A stretch of 64,000 nt of DNA from Cytobacillus massiliigabonensis (lineage in GTDB: Bacteria; Bacillota; Bacilli; Bacillales; Cytobacillaceae). Position 1 is the first letter of the stretch. Every line of letters begins with the position of its first letter. The notes beneath the pieces were generated by a model. That model did not search any database. It was not told where the DNA came from and saw only the letters and a program-made list of their open reading frames with translations. Both the position numbers and the translations under genes were made by a program. The DNA lies in contig NZ_LT904904.1 in assembly GCF_900199725.1 (NCBI RefSeq), positions 1,537,483 to 1,601,482 of the forward strand, read 5' to 3'. Positions 1 through 10,480 of the stretch are shown piece by piece.

Positions 1-944
1 TGTTTTTAACGAAACAAAATCAACGTTCAAAAATTCTTCAGGCAGGAACATTTGTAGCAGGTGTAAATATTATTGTCATTTTTTCGCTGATGCTCTTAAG
101 GAATGGGCAATATGAGGGGATTGAATACGGATTTTATGTTGTTCTTGGCTTAATTTCTGGGATTACATCTGCCGTCCTGACCATTGGTCTTCTGCCATTT
201 TTTGAAGCTGGATTTGGTATCCTTTCAACAATGAGACTAATTGAATTATCAAGTCCCAATCATCCGCTGCTGCGCAAGATTTTAACAGAGGCGCCTGGAA
301 CGTATCATCATAGTGTAATGGTCGCTAATTTATCTGAATCTGCTTGTGAAGCTATTGGTGCCAATGGACTTCTTGCAAGAGTCGGCTGTTATTATCATGA
401 TATCGGGAAGACCAAACGGCCGCAGTTCTTTATTGAAAATCAAATGAATATTGAGAATCCGCATGATAGACTCCCTCCGCAAACGAGTAAGAATATTATT
501 ATTGCTCATGCGATAGATGGTGCTGAAATGTTAAGAAAGCATAAGATGCCTAAAGAAATTATCGATATAGCTGAACAGCATCATGGGACAACTTTACTAA
601 AATTCTTTTATCATAAAGCCAATCAAAATGGCCTAGAGGTTAGAGAGGAAGATTATCGCTATCCAGGTCCGAAAGCGCAGACAAAGGAGACAGCTGTTAT
701 CGGAATTGCCGATAGTGTAGAGGCAGCTGTACGATCGATGACCCACCCCACTCCCGAACAAATAGAAGGGCTAGTTAGAAAAATTATTGCTGATCGTCTA
801 CAGGATGGGCAATTAAATGAATGTGATTTAACTTTAAAGGAGCTTGAGACGGTAGCAAACGCTCTTTGTGAGACCTTAAATGGAATCTTCCACTCACGTA
901 TCGAGTATCCTGAAATGACAAAACAGAAGGTGAAACAAGCATGA
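1..944 (+). CDS. pgpH: PgpH/YqfF-type 7TM-HD phosphodiesterase, C-terminal part
   Basis: The reading frame is already open at base 3, so the window holds only the C-terminal part of a larger protein (family members are about 700 residues). What is visible is the last membrane segments (a long hydrophobic run up to about base 210) followed by a cytoplasmic HD domain, with the HD pair encoded at 396-401 inside YYHDIGK. Proteins of this 7TM-HD family hydrolyse cyclic di-AMP in Firmicutes. The stop overlaps the ybeY start by 4 bases (ATGA), the usual order in Bacillus (yqfF-ybeY-dgkA-cdd-era). An ATG at base 90 is internal and is not the start. Family assignment is secure; substrate follows from the family. 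Confidence 0.95.
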   Translation, partial: FLTKQNQRSKILQAGTFVAGVNIIVIFSLMLLRNGQYEGIEYGFYVVLGLISGITSAVLTIGLLPFFEAGFGILSTMRLIELSSPNHPLLRKILTEAPGTYHHSVMVANLSESACEAIGANGLLARVGCYYHDIGKTKRPQFFIENQMNIENPHDRLPPQTSKNIIIAHAIDGAEMLRKHKMPKEIIDIAEQHHGTTLLKFFYHKANQNGLEVREEDYRYPGPKAQTKETAVIGIADSVEAAVRSMTHPTPEQIEGLVRKIIADRLQDGQLNECDLTLKELETVANALCETLNGIFHSRIEYPEMTKQKVKQA

Positions 945-1411
945 GTTTAAATATTGACTTAATAGATGAAACAAATGAGCTTTCAGAGGAGGAAACAGCT
1001 TTTATCGAGGAACTGCTCAACTTTGCAGCTGCCTTTGAAAAGGTTGAAGCTGAAAGCGAAGTATCAATTACATTCGTTAGCAATGAAAAAATAAAAGAAA
1101 TAAACAAAGAATATCGCAATAAGGATTCTGTAACAGATGTTATTTCTTTTGCTATGGAGGAAATGGGTGAGGGTGAAATAGAGCTAATCGGTCTTGATAT
1201 GCCCCGGGTTTTAGGCGACATCGTTATTTCCGTTTCAAGAGCAAGAGAGCAAGCCAATGAATACGGGCATACATTTACGCGTGAATTAGGCTTCTTAGCT
1301 GTCCATGGATTCCTTCATCTTCTTGGCTATGATCATGAAACAATGGAAGATGAGAAAGTAATGTTTTCTCGTCAAAAGGTAATCTTAGATGAGTTCGGGC
1401 TCCAGCGCTAA
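941..1411 (+). CDS. ybeY: endoribonuclease YbeY (rRNA maturation factor)
   Basis: 156 residues, normal for the family. The zinc-binding motif HGFLHLLGYDH is complete, with His122, His126 and His132 as metal ligands. YbeY is a single-strand endoribonuclease used in 16S rRNA 3' maturation and ribosome quality control. Its ATG overlaps the pgpH stop by 4 bases and its 3' end overlaps dgkA, so the genes are probably translationally coupled. Era, another 16S/30S assembly factor, lies three genes downstream. Confidence 0.97.
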   Translation: MSLNIDLIDETNELSEEETAFIEELLNFAAAFEKVEAESEVSITFVSNEKIKEINKEYRNKDSVTDVISFAMEEMGEGEIELIGLDMPRVLGDIVISVSRAREQANEYGHTFTRELGFLAVHGFLHLLGYDHETMEDEKVMFSRQKVILDEFGLQR

Positions 1412-1772
1412 GAAGCATCGCCTCATTCAGTCGTTTGGCTTTGCATTCACTGGGATCCGTTCGGTGATTATGAATGAAAGAAATATGAAAATCCATCTAG
1501 GCATTTCGCTAATTGTGATTTTGACTGGTCTTTGGCTTTCATTATCTAAGCTTGAGTGGCTATTCATCTTTTTGGCTATTGGCGGCATGCTTTCCCTTGA
1601 AATGATCAATACTGCGATTGAACGTGCAATTGATCTTGTAACAGACGAATATCATCCTTTAGCAAAGGATGCAAAGGATATTGCCGCGGGTGCAGTCCTC
1701 CTATATGCAATTTTGTCAGTTATCATAGGGCTAATCATATTTTTACCAAAGATATTGATGGTTGTTACATAA
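1389..1772 (+). CDS. dgkA: undecaprenol kinase, DgkA family
   Basis: 127 residues with three predicted membrane helices and the DgkA signature SLEMINTAIE followed by DEYHPLAKDAKDIAAGAV. Gram-positive members phosphorylate undecaprenol rather than diacylglycerol, feeding the lipid carrier for cell-wall precursors. The ATG at 1389 lies inside ybeY (23-base overlap); the nearest ribosome-binding site is a moderate AAAGG about 10 bases upstream. A hairpin terminator follows directly, so the first transcription unit may end here. Confidence 0.95.
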   Translation: MSSGSSAKKHRLIQSFGFAFTGIRSVIMNERNMKIHLGISLIVILTGLWLSLSKLEWLFIFLAIGGMLSLEMINTAIERAIDLVTDEYHPLAKDAKDIAAGAVLLYAILSVIIGLIIFLPKILMVVT

Positions 1773-1774
1773 AG

Positions 1775-1806
1775 AAAGCTGTCCTTTTCGGGACAGTTTT
1801 TCTTTT
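1775..1806 (+). terminator. intrinsic terminator after dgkA
   Basis: A hairpin with arms CTGTCC/GGACAG extended by A-T pairs, loop TTTTCG, followed by a T-rich tract. It ends the pgpH-ybeY-dgkA group before cdd. Confidence 0.75.
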
Positions 1807-1989
1807 TCTAAGTTCTCTTTGCCTAAGGATTTGAAAAGGGACAATAAATTCGATAAAATGACAAAGCAATAGATATATTTATTACACTATCATTTTTGGA
1901 AAATTCAATTTTTAATATTACGTTTTTGCTACAACGGATGTAATTGATGTCAAAATGAGGTAGAATAAAAGAAGGAATCCCCTTCTTAA

Positions 1990-3313
<1,324 letters not shown>

Positions 3314-3315
3314 AC

Positions 3316-3439
3316 GAAAAGCGCAGGTGGCTTGCCCAGGGGCGACAAGCATAAGACGGATCGTCATGAAGGTTGTACTTTAACCTTCAAGTCGAGGTGG
3401 CTTATGACCTCGAGCCCCTAGCCACCGGAGCTGGACAAA
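3316..3439 (+). repeat. type A hairpin repeat, copy 1
   Basis: Starts GAAAAGCG two bases after the era stop and ends GCTGGACAAA. The halves pair: AGGTGGCT with AGCCACC, AGGGGC with GCCCCT, CGA with TCG, CATAAG with CTTATG, and an apical hairpin AAGGTT/AACCTT. I recognise no coding content. It belongs to the same family as the repeats near 13.7, 26.3, 38.6, 50.9, 61.6 and 63 kb. Confidence 0.9.
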
Positions 3440-3560
3440 GAAAAGCGCAGGTGGCTTGCCCAGGGGCGACAAGCATAAGACGGATCGTCATGAAGGTTGT
3501 ACTTTAACCTTCAAGTCGAGATGGCTTATGACCTCGAGCCCCTAGCCACCGGAGCTGGAT
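3440..3560 (+). repeat. type A hairpin repeat, copy 2 (tandem)
   Basis: Nearly identical direct repeat of the copy before it (for example GATGG for GAGGT in the right arm). It ends GCTGGAT instead of GCTGGAC. The near-identity implies a recent duplication or gene conversion. Confidence 0.9.
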
Positions 3561-3563
3561 AAT

Positions 3564-3598
3564 GAAAAGCGCAGGTGGCTTGCCCAGGCTAGACAAAG
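3564..3598 (+). repeat. type A repeat, internally deleted copy
   Basis: Contains only the left end (GAAAAGCGCAGGTGG onward) joined to the right end (CTAGACAAAG), with the whole hairpin interior missing. Similar remnants end the arrays at 51194 and 63309. Confidence 0.75.
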
Positions 3599-3762
3599 AT
3601 CAGTTTTCCAAGCCATAACTAGAATATTATGGGCAACTGCTAATTATGTATGTTTTTGATTTACAATATTTTTCTCTTATGAAATTGGAAAGACAGGCTA
3701 TGATAAGTGATAAGGATTTGGGATAAAAAATTGCGTTGAATAACGGAAAGGTGGGGTTTTCG

Positions 3763-3903
3763 ATGATGGATTTTACCTGGAAGGTTTTTTCGCAGACAGG
3801 TAACATTGACACATATCTTCTCTTTAAGGAGCTAGAAAAGGAAACTCAAGATATACCCGGAAATCAGGACGCAGAGCAAGAAATTGATTTTCCTATCTCA
3901 TAG
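3763..3903 (+). CDS. yqzL: YqzL-like small protein
   Basis: 46 residues, starting MMDFTWKVFSQTGNIDTYLL, after a good ribosome-binding site (GGAAAGGTGGGG). It matches from memory the small YqzL protein located between era and recO in B. subtilis. Acidic C-terminal half, no membrane segment; function unknown. The start could be either of two adjacent ATG codons (3763 or 3766). Confidence 0.85.
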   Translation: MMDFTWKVFSQTGNIDTYLLFKELEKETQDIPGNQDAEQEIDFPIS

Positions 3904-3934
3904 GTTTGTCTAATCGTTAGGGATGGTGCTAGAG

Positions 3935-4687
3935 ATGCTTGAAAAATGTGAGGGCATCGTCATTAGAACAACAAACTATGGTGAAACAAATAAAATTGTC
4001 ACTCTTTATACACGTGAATGGGGAAAGGTTGGTGTGATGGCACGCGGGGCAAAAAAGCCTAATAGCAGACTTGCGGCTGTTACCCAGCCTTTTACATACG
4101 GGTACTTTTTAGTACAAAGAAGCAATGGCTTAGGGACTTTACAGCAGGGAGAAATGATTTCTTCAATGCGTTCGATTAAAGAAGATATCTTTCTTACTGC
4201 CTATGCAAGCTATATCGTTGATTTAACTGATAAAAGTACAGATGATAGGAAGCCCAATCCTTTTTTATTTGAATTGGTTTATCAAATATTAAACTTGATA
4301 AACGAAGGTTTTGATGCAGAGATAATTGTCAATATTTTTGAAATGAAAATGCTTAATACGCTTGGGCTCTACCCAATATTAAATCAATGTGCTGTTTGTG
4401 GGAATACAGATGGTCATTTTTCTTTTTCGATTCGAGAAGGCGGCTTGATCTGCCACCGCTGTATTGAAAAAGACCCTTATCATTATAAAATTTCTTCCGC
4501 AGCTGTAAAGCTTTTGCGTGTTTTTTATTATCTTGATTTGTCGCGTCTAGGGAATATTTCTGTTAAGCAGGAAACAAAGGAAGAATTGAAAAAAATTATT
4601 TCTGCTTACTATGATGAGTATTCTGGATTAAATTTAAAGACCAAAAAATTCCTTAATCAAATGACCAAGTTTGATGGAATGATTTAA
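3935..4687 (+). CDS. recO: DNA repair protein RecO
   Basis: 250 residues from ATG 3935 ([17 protein letters not shown]), which matches the family N-terminus; an ATG four codons earlier is possible. RecO loads RecA with RecR and anneals single strands in the RecFOR pathway. An N-terminal OB-fold region is followed by a helical domain with a zinc knuckle (CAVCG and CHRC). An ordinary member in its usual place. Confidence 0.95.
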   Translation: MLEKCEGIVIRTTNYGETNKIVTLYTREWGKVGVMARGAKKPNSRLAAVTQPFTYGYFLVQRSNGLGTLQQGEMISSMRSIKEDIFLTAYASYIVDLTDKSTDDRKPNPFLFELVYQILNLINEGFDAEIIVNIFEMKMLNTLGLYPILNQCAVCGNTDGHFSFSIREGGLICHRCIEKDPYHYKISSAAVKLLRVFYYLDLSRLGNISVKQETKEELKKIISAYYDEYSGLNLKTKKFLNQMTKFDGMI

Positions 4688-4699
4688 ATGCTTTTCTAG

Positions 4700-4728
4700 T
4701 TGACATCTGCAATAATTTCGGCTATGAT
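4700..4728 (+). promoter_or_regulatory. sigma-A promoter for the glyQS leader
   Basis: TTGACA at 4700-4705, exactly 17 bases, then TATGAT at 4723-4728: a near-consensus housekeeping promoter. Transcription would begin about 4735, just before the T-box. Confidence 0.85.
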
Positions 4729-4742
4729 TCAAATTATTAAAT

Positions 4743-4957
4743 TAATAGTTGCTGTGAAAGAGAAGAGTACTTAATTTGCTCTATAAAAGCGAACCTAGGA
4801 TAGTGGAAGCTAGGGTATAGAAGGTTAAGGAAGGCGTTCTGGAGCAACCGTCGCATTTGACAATCAAGTTGGCTGCCTTTTTTATTGCAGCAAATAGGGT
4901 GGAACCGCGGGTAACTCTCGTCCCTATGCTTTATGCATAGAGATGGGAGTTTTTTTG
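4743..4957 (+). promoter_or_regulatory. T-box leader (glycine) controlling glyQS
   Basis: The invariant T-box AGGGTGGAACCGCG is at 4896-4909, followed by a terminator helix (arms around ACTCTCGTCCCTATGC and GCATAGAGATGGGAGT) and a T-run ending about 4957. Stem I begins near 4760 with the AGAGAAGAG element. A GGC glycine codon at 4833-4835 is my candidate specifier, not proven without folding. Uncharged glycine tRNA would pair with the antiterminator and allow readthrough into the synthetase genes. Confidence 0.93.
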
Positions 4958-4985
4958 TTTTAAATTCTTTTAAGGAAGGTGTCTT

Positions 4986-5867
4986 ATGAATATCCAAAAC
5001 ATGATTTTAACTCTGCAGAAGCATTGGTCCGAACAGGGCTGTATTCTGATGCAATCCTATGATGTAGAAAAAGGAGCAGGGACAATGAGTCCTTATACAT
5101 TTTTACGCGCCATTGGTCCTGAGCCGTGGAATGTGGCTTATGTAGAGCCTTCGCGCCGCCCTGCTGATGGACGGTATGGTGAAAATCCAAACCGTTTATA
5201 CCAGCATCATCAATTCCAGGTAATTATGAAGCCTTCACCTGATAATATTCAGGAACTGTATTTAGAATCGTTAAAGGCGTTAGGCATTGACCCGCTTGAG
5301 CATGATATTCGCTTTGTTGAAGATAACTGGGAAAACCCGTCGCTCGGCTGTGCTGGCTTAGGCTGGGAAGTATGGCTTGATGGCATGGAAATTACACAGT
5401 TTACCTATTTTCAGCAGGTTGGAGGTTTAGAATGTAAGCCAGTTTCTGTAGAAATTACATACGGAATTGAAAGGCTTGCATCATACATTCAAGATAAAGA
5501 AAATGTATTTGATCTTGAGTGGACAAATGGATTCACCGTCAGAGATATTTTCGGACAGCCTGAATATGAGCATTCAAAATATACTTTTGAAACTTCTGAT
5601 ACTGAGATGCTGTTTAATCTATTTAATATTTATGAAAAAGAAGCGCATAGACAAATGGATGAAGGACTTGTTCATCCAGCTTATGATTATGTTTTAAAAT
5701 GTTCACATACGTTTAATCTTTTGGATGCAAAAGGTGCGATTTCAGTAACAGAACGTACAGGTTATATTGGCCGCTGCCGAAATTTGGCGAGGAAGATTGC
5801 GAAAACGTTCTATGAAGAGCGAGAAAAGCTAGGATTCCCTATTCTGCAAACAAAGGAGGAGAATTAA
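4986..5867 (+). CDS. glyQ: glycyl-tRNA synthetase alpha subunit
   Basis: 293 residues, class II catalytic subunit of the tetrameric bacterial glycyl-tRNA synthetase. The signature [15 protein letters not shown] and the motif [11 protein letters not shown] are present. ATG 4986 follows AAGGAAGGTG. glyS begins one base after the glyQ stop. Expression is governed by the T-box upstream. Confidence 0.98.
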   Translation: MNIQNMILTLQKHWSEQGCILMQSYDVEKGAGTMSPYTFLRAIGPEPWNVAYVEPSRRPADGRYGENPNRLYQHHQFQVIMKPSPDNIQELYLESLKALGIDPLEHDIRFVEDNWENPSLGCAGLGWEVWLDGMEITQFTYFQQVGGLECKPVSVEITYGIERLASYIQDKENVFDLEWTNGFTVRDIFGQPEYEHSKYTFETSDTEMLFNLFNIYEKEAHRQMDEGLVHPAYDYVLKCSHTFNLLDAKGAISVTERTGYIGRCRNLARKIAKTFYEEREKLGFPILQTKEEN

Positions 5868-5868
5868 T

Positions 5869-7941
5869 ATGGCTAATAGAGATCTTCTTTTAGAAATCGG
5901 CTTGGAAGAAATGCCGGCAAGATTTGTGACAAACTCGATGAATCAGCTGTCTGATAAGGTTCAAGCATGGTTAATGGAAAAGAAAATTTCATTTGAAAAT
6001 ATAAAAGCCTTTTCTTCGCCGCGCCGCTTAGCTGTCCTCGTAGAAGGTGTGAATGAAGCGCAAGAAGATATTAATGAAGAAGCAAAAGGTCCAGCGAGAA
6101 AAATTGCCTTGAATGAGGACGGTGAATGGTCAAAGGCAGCCATTGGTTTTTGCCGTGGACAAGGGGCAAGTGTGGAGGATATCTTTTTTAAAGAAATAAA
6201 TGGTGTAGAATATGTCCATGTAAAGAAATTTATTAAAGGACAGGAAACATTTGCTTTACTGCCAGAATTACAGCATCTTATTACAGCCATGACATTTCCG
6301 AAAAATATGCGATGGGCAGATAAAGAGCTTCGCTTTGTGCGTCCGATCAAGTGGATTATTGCTTTATTTGGACCAGAGATTATTCCATTTCAGATTACGA
6401 ATGTTGAAACAGGTGATTGGACGGTTGGCCACAGATTCCTAGGCGGAAAAATTGAAATTACAGAGCCGAAGAAGTATGAAGAAGCTTTGCTTGGACAGTA
6501 TGTTATCGTCAATTATGAAGAAAGAAAAAGTGCAATCCTTTCGCAATTAAAAAGATTAGAAGAAGAAAGCAATTGGGTCATTCCGATAGATGAGGATTTG
6601 TTAGAAGAGGTAACGAATCTTGTTGAATATCCAACAGCATTATTCGGACGCTTTGAAGAGGAATTTTTAGAAATTCCGGAAGAGGTTCTAATCACATCTA
6701 TGAAAGAGCATCAACGATATTTTCCAGTGAAATCAAGCGATGGAAAGTTGCTCCCATATTTTGTTACTGTTCGTAATGGCGGCCATGAACATATTGACAA
6801 GGTAGCGAAGGGGAATGAAAAGGTATTAAGGGCAAGGCTATCAGATGCTGCCTTCTTCTATAAGGAAGACCAAAAGACACCAATTGAAGCATCGCTCAAA
6901 AAGCTAGGCTCCATTGTATACCATGAGGAAATTGGTACCCTTGCAGAAAAGGTAAGCCGAGTTCGCAGTCTTACAAATCAAATAGCAGAACAGCTAAACT
7001 TTAACAGCGATGAGAAGGGCTTTGCTGATCGTGCCGCTGAAATCTGCAAGTTTGACCTTGTTTCAAATATGGTCTACGAATTTCCGGAGCTTCAAGGATT
7101 TATGGGAGAAAAATATGCATTGCAAAAGGGAGAAAATCGGGCAGTAGCAAAGGCGATGAACGAGCATTATATGCCTAGAAATGCCGAAGACCAAACGCCG
7201 GCAAGCAATGCAGGGGCGGCTCTCTCAATTGCGGAGAAGATAGATACAATTGCTTCTTGCTTTGCCATTGGCATTATTCCTAGCGGTTCCCAGGATCCTT
7301 ACGCATTGAGACGGCAGGCGACAGGTATTGTCCAAACATTATTAAATAAAGAGTGGGCAGTTTCCTTAGAGTGGATCATAAATGCTTCGTTACAGCTTAT
7401 CGAAGAAGCTGGAATAGCTAAAAAAGCGGTAGAAGAGATTAGTAAAGAAATAATCGCTTTCTTTAAACTGCGAATTAAGCATCTTCTTCAAGAAAAGCAT
7501 GTACGATATGATTTAATTGATGCGGTATTGGGAAGTGACATTGGTCCGATACCTGCACTTGTGAAAAAAGCAGAAGTGCTTGAAGCTAGGAAGGAAGATG
7601 AAGGCTTTAAAGAGAGCATTGAAGCGTTAAGCCGTGTATTAAATATTTCCTCAAAGGCGGAAAATATAGGAGAAGTCGATAATAGCCTATTTGAAAATGA
7701 ATATGAAACCATTCTCTTTGATAAGTTTATTCTTGTTAATGAACAATTAAGCAAAGAAATCTCTGAAGAGGAAACATTTGCACTCCTTATATCGATGAAG
7801 CCTGAGATTGATCAATATTTTGATCATACGATGGTAATGGCTGATAATCATGACATTCGTGAAAATAGACTGAGCCTGATGGGCAAACTAGCAAATATTA
7901 TCAAAAATTTTGCAAATATGAATGAAATCATCGTAAAATAA
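5869..7941 (+). CDS. glyS: glycyl-tRNA synthetase beta subunit
   Basis: 690 residues, close to the family length. The N-terminus DLLLEIGLEEMPARF and the internal SMKEHQRYFPV are typical. The beta subunit contacts the tRNA and contains an HD-like fold and a C-terminal anticodon-binding region. ATG 5869 follows AAGGAGGAG. Partner of glyQ in one operon. Confidence 0.98.
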   Translation: MANRDLLLEIGLEEMPARFVTNSMNQLSDKVQAWLMEKKISFENIKAFSSPRRLAVLVEGVNEAQEDINEEAKGPARKIALNEDGEWSKAAIGFCRGQGASVEDIFFKEINGVEYVHVKKFIKGQETFALLPELQHLITAMTFPKNMRWADKELRFVRPIKWIIALFGPEIIPFQITNVETGDWTVGHRFLGGKIEITEPKKYEEALLGQYVIVNYEERKSAILSQLKRLEEESNWVIPIDEDLLEEVTNLVEYPTALFGRFEEEFLEIPEEVLITSMKEHQRYFPVKSSDGKLLPYFVTVRNGGHEHIDKVAKGNEKVLRARLSDAAFFYKEDQKTPIEASLKKLGSIVYHEEIGTLAEKVSRVRSLTNQIAEQLNFNSDEKGFADRAAEICKFDLVSNMVYEFPELQGFMGEKYALQKGENRAVAKAMNEHYMPRNAEDQTPASNAGAALSIAEKIDTIASCFAIGIIPSGSQDPYALRRQATGIVQTLLNKEWAVSLEWIINASLQLIEEAGIAKKAVEEISKEIIAFFKLRIKHLLQEKHVRYDLIDAVLGSDIGPIPALVKKAEVLEARKEDEGFKESIEALSRVLNISSKAENIGEVDNSLFENEYETILFDKFILVNEQLSKEISEEETFALLISMKPEIDQYFDHTMVMADNHDIRENRLSLMGKLANIIKNFANMNEIIVK

Positions 7942-7980
7942 ACTTCTTTTTTGCCTTTTTTTAAAAGGGTGATTATGATG

Positions 7981-8011
7981 AAGAAGAGTCTGCGTCTCGC
8001 AGACTCTTCTT
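7981..8011 (+). terminator. strong hairpin after glyS
   Basis: A perfect 14-bp stem (AAGAAGAGTCTGCG with its complement) and a three-base loop TCT. There is no continuous T-tract after it, so termination is likely but not certain; it could instead protect the 3' end. Confidence 0.65.
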
Positions 8012-8101
8012 CTATACTATAAATGCTATTTCTATTCTTTTCATTTCTTAGATTTAAGTTATAATATTTATAAATAGTATGACACTTTAGATTGACGGGT
8101 G

Positions 8102-8734
8102 GTGAGGACAATCGAATTAAATAAGCGTCAGGAAAGAATATTAGAGATCGTGAAGGAAAATGGCCCGATTACTGGTGAAAATATTGCTGAGCAATTAAAC
8201 TTGACTAGGGCAACTTTAAGACCCGATTTAGCTATATTAACGATGGCTGGTTTCTTGGATGCAAGGCCTCGTGTCGGTTATTTTTATACAGGGAAATCAG
8301 GTGCACAGCTGCTGACAGAAAATCTTCAGAAGCTTCGTGTAAAGGAATATCAATCGATCCCTGTAGTTGTAAATGAAAACGTCTCTGTTTACGATGCGAT
8401 TGTAACGATGTTTTTAGAAGATGTTGGAACATTATTTGTTGTTGATCAGTCATCATTGCTTGTAGGAGTTCTTTCACGAAAAGATTTACTGCGGGCAAGT
8501 ATAGGGAAACAAGAACTAACAACTATCCCTGTTAATATCATCATGACTCGAATGCCCAATATTACGATGTGCGAGAAAGAAGATTTGTTAATCGATATCG
8601 CAAAAAAACTAATAGAAAAACAAATTGATGCATTGCCTGTTGTTAAAGAAACAGATAAAGGATTTGAGGTGATAGGCAGGATTACAAAAACGAATTTAAC
8701 AAAGGCGTTTGTCGCTTTAGCTGATAATAAATAA
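8102..8734 (+). CDS. ccpN: transcriptional repressor CcpN
   Basis: 210 residues: an N-terminal helix-turn-helix (about residues 5-45, with NLTRATLRPDLAIL) and two CBS domains (about 80-135 and 145-205). In B. subtilis CcpN represses gluconeogenic genes (gapB, pckA) and the sRNA SR1 during glycolytic growth, with ATP/ADP sensed by the CBS pair. I chose GTG 8102 because RTIELNKRQ aligns with the B. subtilis N-terminus; GTG 8099 is the alternative and neither has a strong ribosome-binding site. The next gene, ppsR, is its usual partner. Confidence 0.93.
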   Translation: MRTIELNKRQERILEIVKENGPITGENIAEQLNLTRATLRPDLAILTMAGFLDARPRVGYFYTGKSGAQLLTENLQKLRVKEYQSIPVVVNENVSVYDAIVTMFLEDVGTLFVVDQSSLLVGVLSRKDLLRASIGKQELTTIPVNIIMTRMPNITMCEKEDLLIDIAKKLIEKQIDALPVVKETDKGFEVIGRITKTNLTKAFVALADNK

Positions 8735-8765
8735 GAATTTGAAACAGAGGAGATGGTTTTAAAGG

Positions 8766-9584
8766 ATGAATAAAAAGCCTGTCATCTATGTTGTGTCCGA
8801 CTCTGTTGGAGAGACTGCAGAGCTAGTGACAAAAGCTGCTGTCAGCCAATTCAATGGCAGTGAAGTCATAATCAAGCGTTTTCCATATGTAGAGGATAAA
8901 GTACATATTGACGAAGTGATTTCTCTTGCAAAATTAGATAACGGAATGATTGTTTACACACTAGTTAAGCCTGATATTCGGTTATATATTAATGAGCAGG
9001 CTGAAAAAGAAGGAATTTATGCCTGCGATATTATAGGTCCATTAATGGACCAAATTCAAGTATTATACGGAAAAACACCGCTTTACGAACCAGGACTTGT
9101 TCGTAAGCTGGATGAGGACTATTTTAAAAAAGTGGAAGCCATTGAATTTGCTGTAAAGTATGATGATGGCCGTGATCCGCGTGGAATATTGAAGGCAGAT
9201 ATTGTTCTAGTAGGGGTTTCAAGAACTTCTAAAACACCGCTTTCGCAATATTTGGCTCATAAAAGGCTAAAGGTTGCAAATGTGCCGTTAGTACCTGAAG
9301 TGGATCCGCCAGAAGAGCTGTACCTTGTGCCTCCGGAAAAGTGCTTTGGTTTAAAGATCAGTCCTGAAAAGCTGAATAATATTCGCAGAGAACGGCTTAT
9401 TTCTTTAGGATTAAGTGATAGTGCAAGCTACGCTAATATCGAAAGAATTAAAGAAGAAATAAATTATTTTGAGACGGTTGTCAGCAAAATAAATTGTCAT
9501 GTTATTGATGTGACAAATAAGGCTGTAGAAGAAACTGCAAATTTAATTTTAAATCAATATCGAAAGAGCTTTCCGAAAAGCTAG
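8766..9584 (+). CDS. ppsR: pyruvate phosphate dikinase regulatory protein (PpsR/YqfL, DUF299)
   Basis: 272 residues. This bifunctional kinase/phosphorylase family acts on pyruvate phosphate dikinase or PEP synthase; the P-loop-like [11 protein letters not shown] is present. In B. subtilis YqfL modulates CcpN activity, consistent with adjacency here. ATG 8766 follows AAAGG. The true target in this organism cannot be told from the window. Confidence 0.93.
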   Translation: MNKKPVIYVVSDSVGETAELVTKAAVSQFNGSEVIIKRFPYVEDKVHIDEVISLAKLDNGMIVYTLVKPDIRLYINEQAEKEGIYACDIIGPLMDQIQVLYGKTPLYEPGLVRKLDEDYFKKVEAIEFAVKYDDGRDPRGILKADIVLVGVSRTSKTPLSQYLAHKRLKVANVPLVPEVDPPEELYLVPPEKCFGLKISPEKLNNIRRERLISLGLSDSASYANIERIKEEINYFETVVSKINCHVIDVTNKAVEETANLILNQYRKSFPKS

Positions 9585-9614
9585 CACATACATTGTTATG
9601 TGCCCTTTTCTTTT
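9584..9614 (+). terminator. probable terminator after ppsR
   Basis: A 7-bp stem GCACATA/TATGTGC with loop CATTGT, followed by the T-rich tract CCTTTTCTTTTATT. The left arm overlaps the final base of the ppsR stop. Confidence 0.6.
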
Positions 9615-9968
9615 ATTGGGAAGTTTTTATTTATTTTCTATGTAATGAGAAAAAATAATAGAAAACTACAGTTTTTTATACTATAATAAAAAATTGTGAT
9701 AAAAATGTTATAGATTAGGTTTAGAGTTCAATGTGAACGAATAAACTATTTATTGTGAGAAGTCAAGGGCATGACCTGAAAAAAATTCGACACAATGGTA
9801 AACTTTGTAGTTTTTTCTTACTAATAACATCTTTAATCTGCTTAATAAAAATAATTAGTAATTCTCACTAAACAGTGCAGTTCAGTATGATTATACAAAA
9901 GTTATGTTTGAAAGAAGGAATATGCGGAGTGATGTAGAATTATTAGAACATTAGGCAAACCAATTATT
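9615..9968. other. AT-rich intergenic region, no gene seen
   Basis: About 350 bases between ppsR and yqxD. I see no convincing ORF, RNA gene or repeat copy. A GGAG at 9926-9929 may serve the real start of yqxD. Confidence 0.5.
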
Positions 9969-10409
9969 ATGGTTGATGCCGATTCTTGTCCTGTAAAGGA
10001 AGAAATTGTCGAAATAAGTAATAACTTTTCTATCGAAGTTATATTTATTGCCTCCTATGCCCATATGAAGAATGACCTAAGCCAAGCGAATTGGAAGTTC
10101 GTTGATTCTAGTAAAGAAGCTGTGGACTTATTTATCATGAATCATGTAAAGGCAGGGGATATCGTTGTTACACAAGATATCGGATTAGCATCGACGCTTT
10201 TATTGAAAGAAGTTCATGTTATGAGTCCAAAAGGGATTATTTTTGAAGAAAATGAAATTCATACAGCGCTTGATATGAGATATCTATCTGCGAAAGCGCG
10301 GCGAAGGGGGATATATGGAAAAGGTCCCAAGCCTTTTCGTCAAGATGATCGCTTAAGATTTATTAAGCAGTTAACAAAAATATTGTCGAATTTTGAAGGA
10401 ATTCGGTAA
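9969..10409 (+). CDS. yqxD: YaiI/YqxD family protein (UPF0178)
   Basis: 146 residues from ATG 9969. The family hallmark VDADSCPVK lies at the extreme N-terminus, and RRRGIYGKGPKPFRQDDR is near the C-terminus. Members look like PIN-type nucleases, but the activity is unproven. The start is doubtful: this ATG has no ribosome-binding site and would remove the residues that normally precede VDAD. The frame is open upstream to a stop at 9930, with only ATT codons (9939, 9942, 9963, 9966) as plausible starts and GGAG at 9926. The gene sits before dnaG-sigA as in B. subtilis. Confidence 0.88.
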   Translation: MVDADSCPVKEEIVEISNNFSIEVIFIASYAHMKNDLSQANWKFVDSSKEAVDLFIMNHVKAGDIVVTQDIGLASTLLLKEVHVMSPKGIIFEENEIHTALDMRYLSAKARRRGIYGKGPKPFRQDDRLRFIKQLTKILSNFEGIR

Positions 10410-10435
10410 TTTTTCTAGAATTAAGCATTATGATA

Positions 10436-10455
10436 GAAAGGCGCTTGCGCCTTTC
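10436..10455. repeat. short perfect hairpin upstream of dnaG
   Basis: GAAAGGCGC and GCGCCTTTC separated by TT. It lies 25 bases before the dnaG start, just ahead of the ribosome-binding site. It resembles the terminal segment of the intergenic repeats and may be a relic, or a weak attenuator. Confidence 0.5.
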
Positions 10456-10480
10456 ATATTTAAATGGAGGTGGTGTTCTC

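Noticed and set aside
784-1257. 157-codon minus-strand frame opposite ybeY
   Set aside because: A shadow of pgpH/ybeY coding sequence, Ser-rich composition, no ribosome-binding site. The same holds for other antisense frames such as 5961-6350, 10373-style short ones and 41223-41603.
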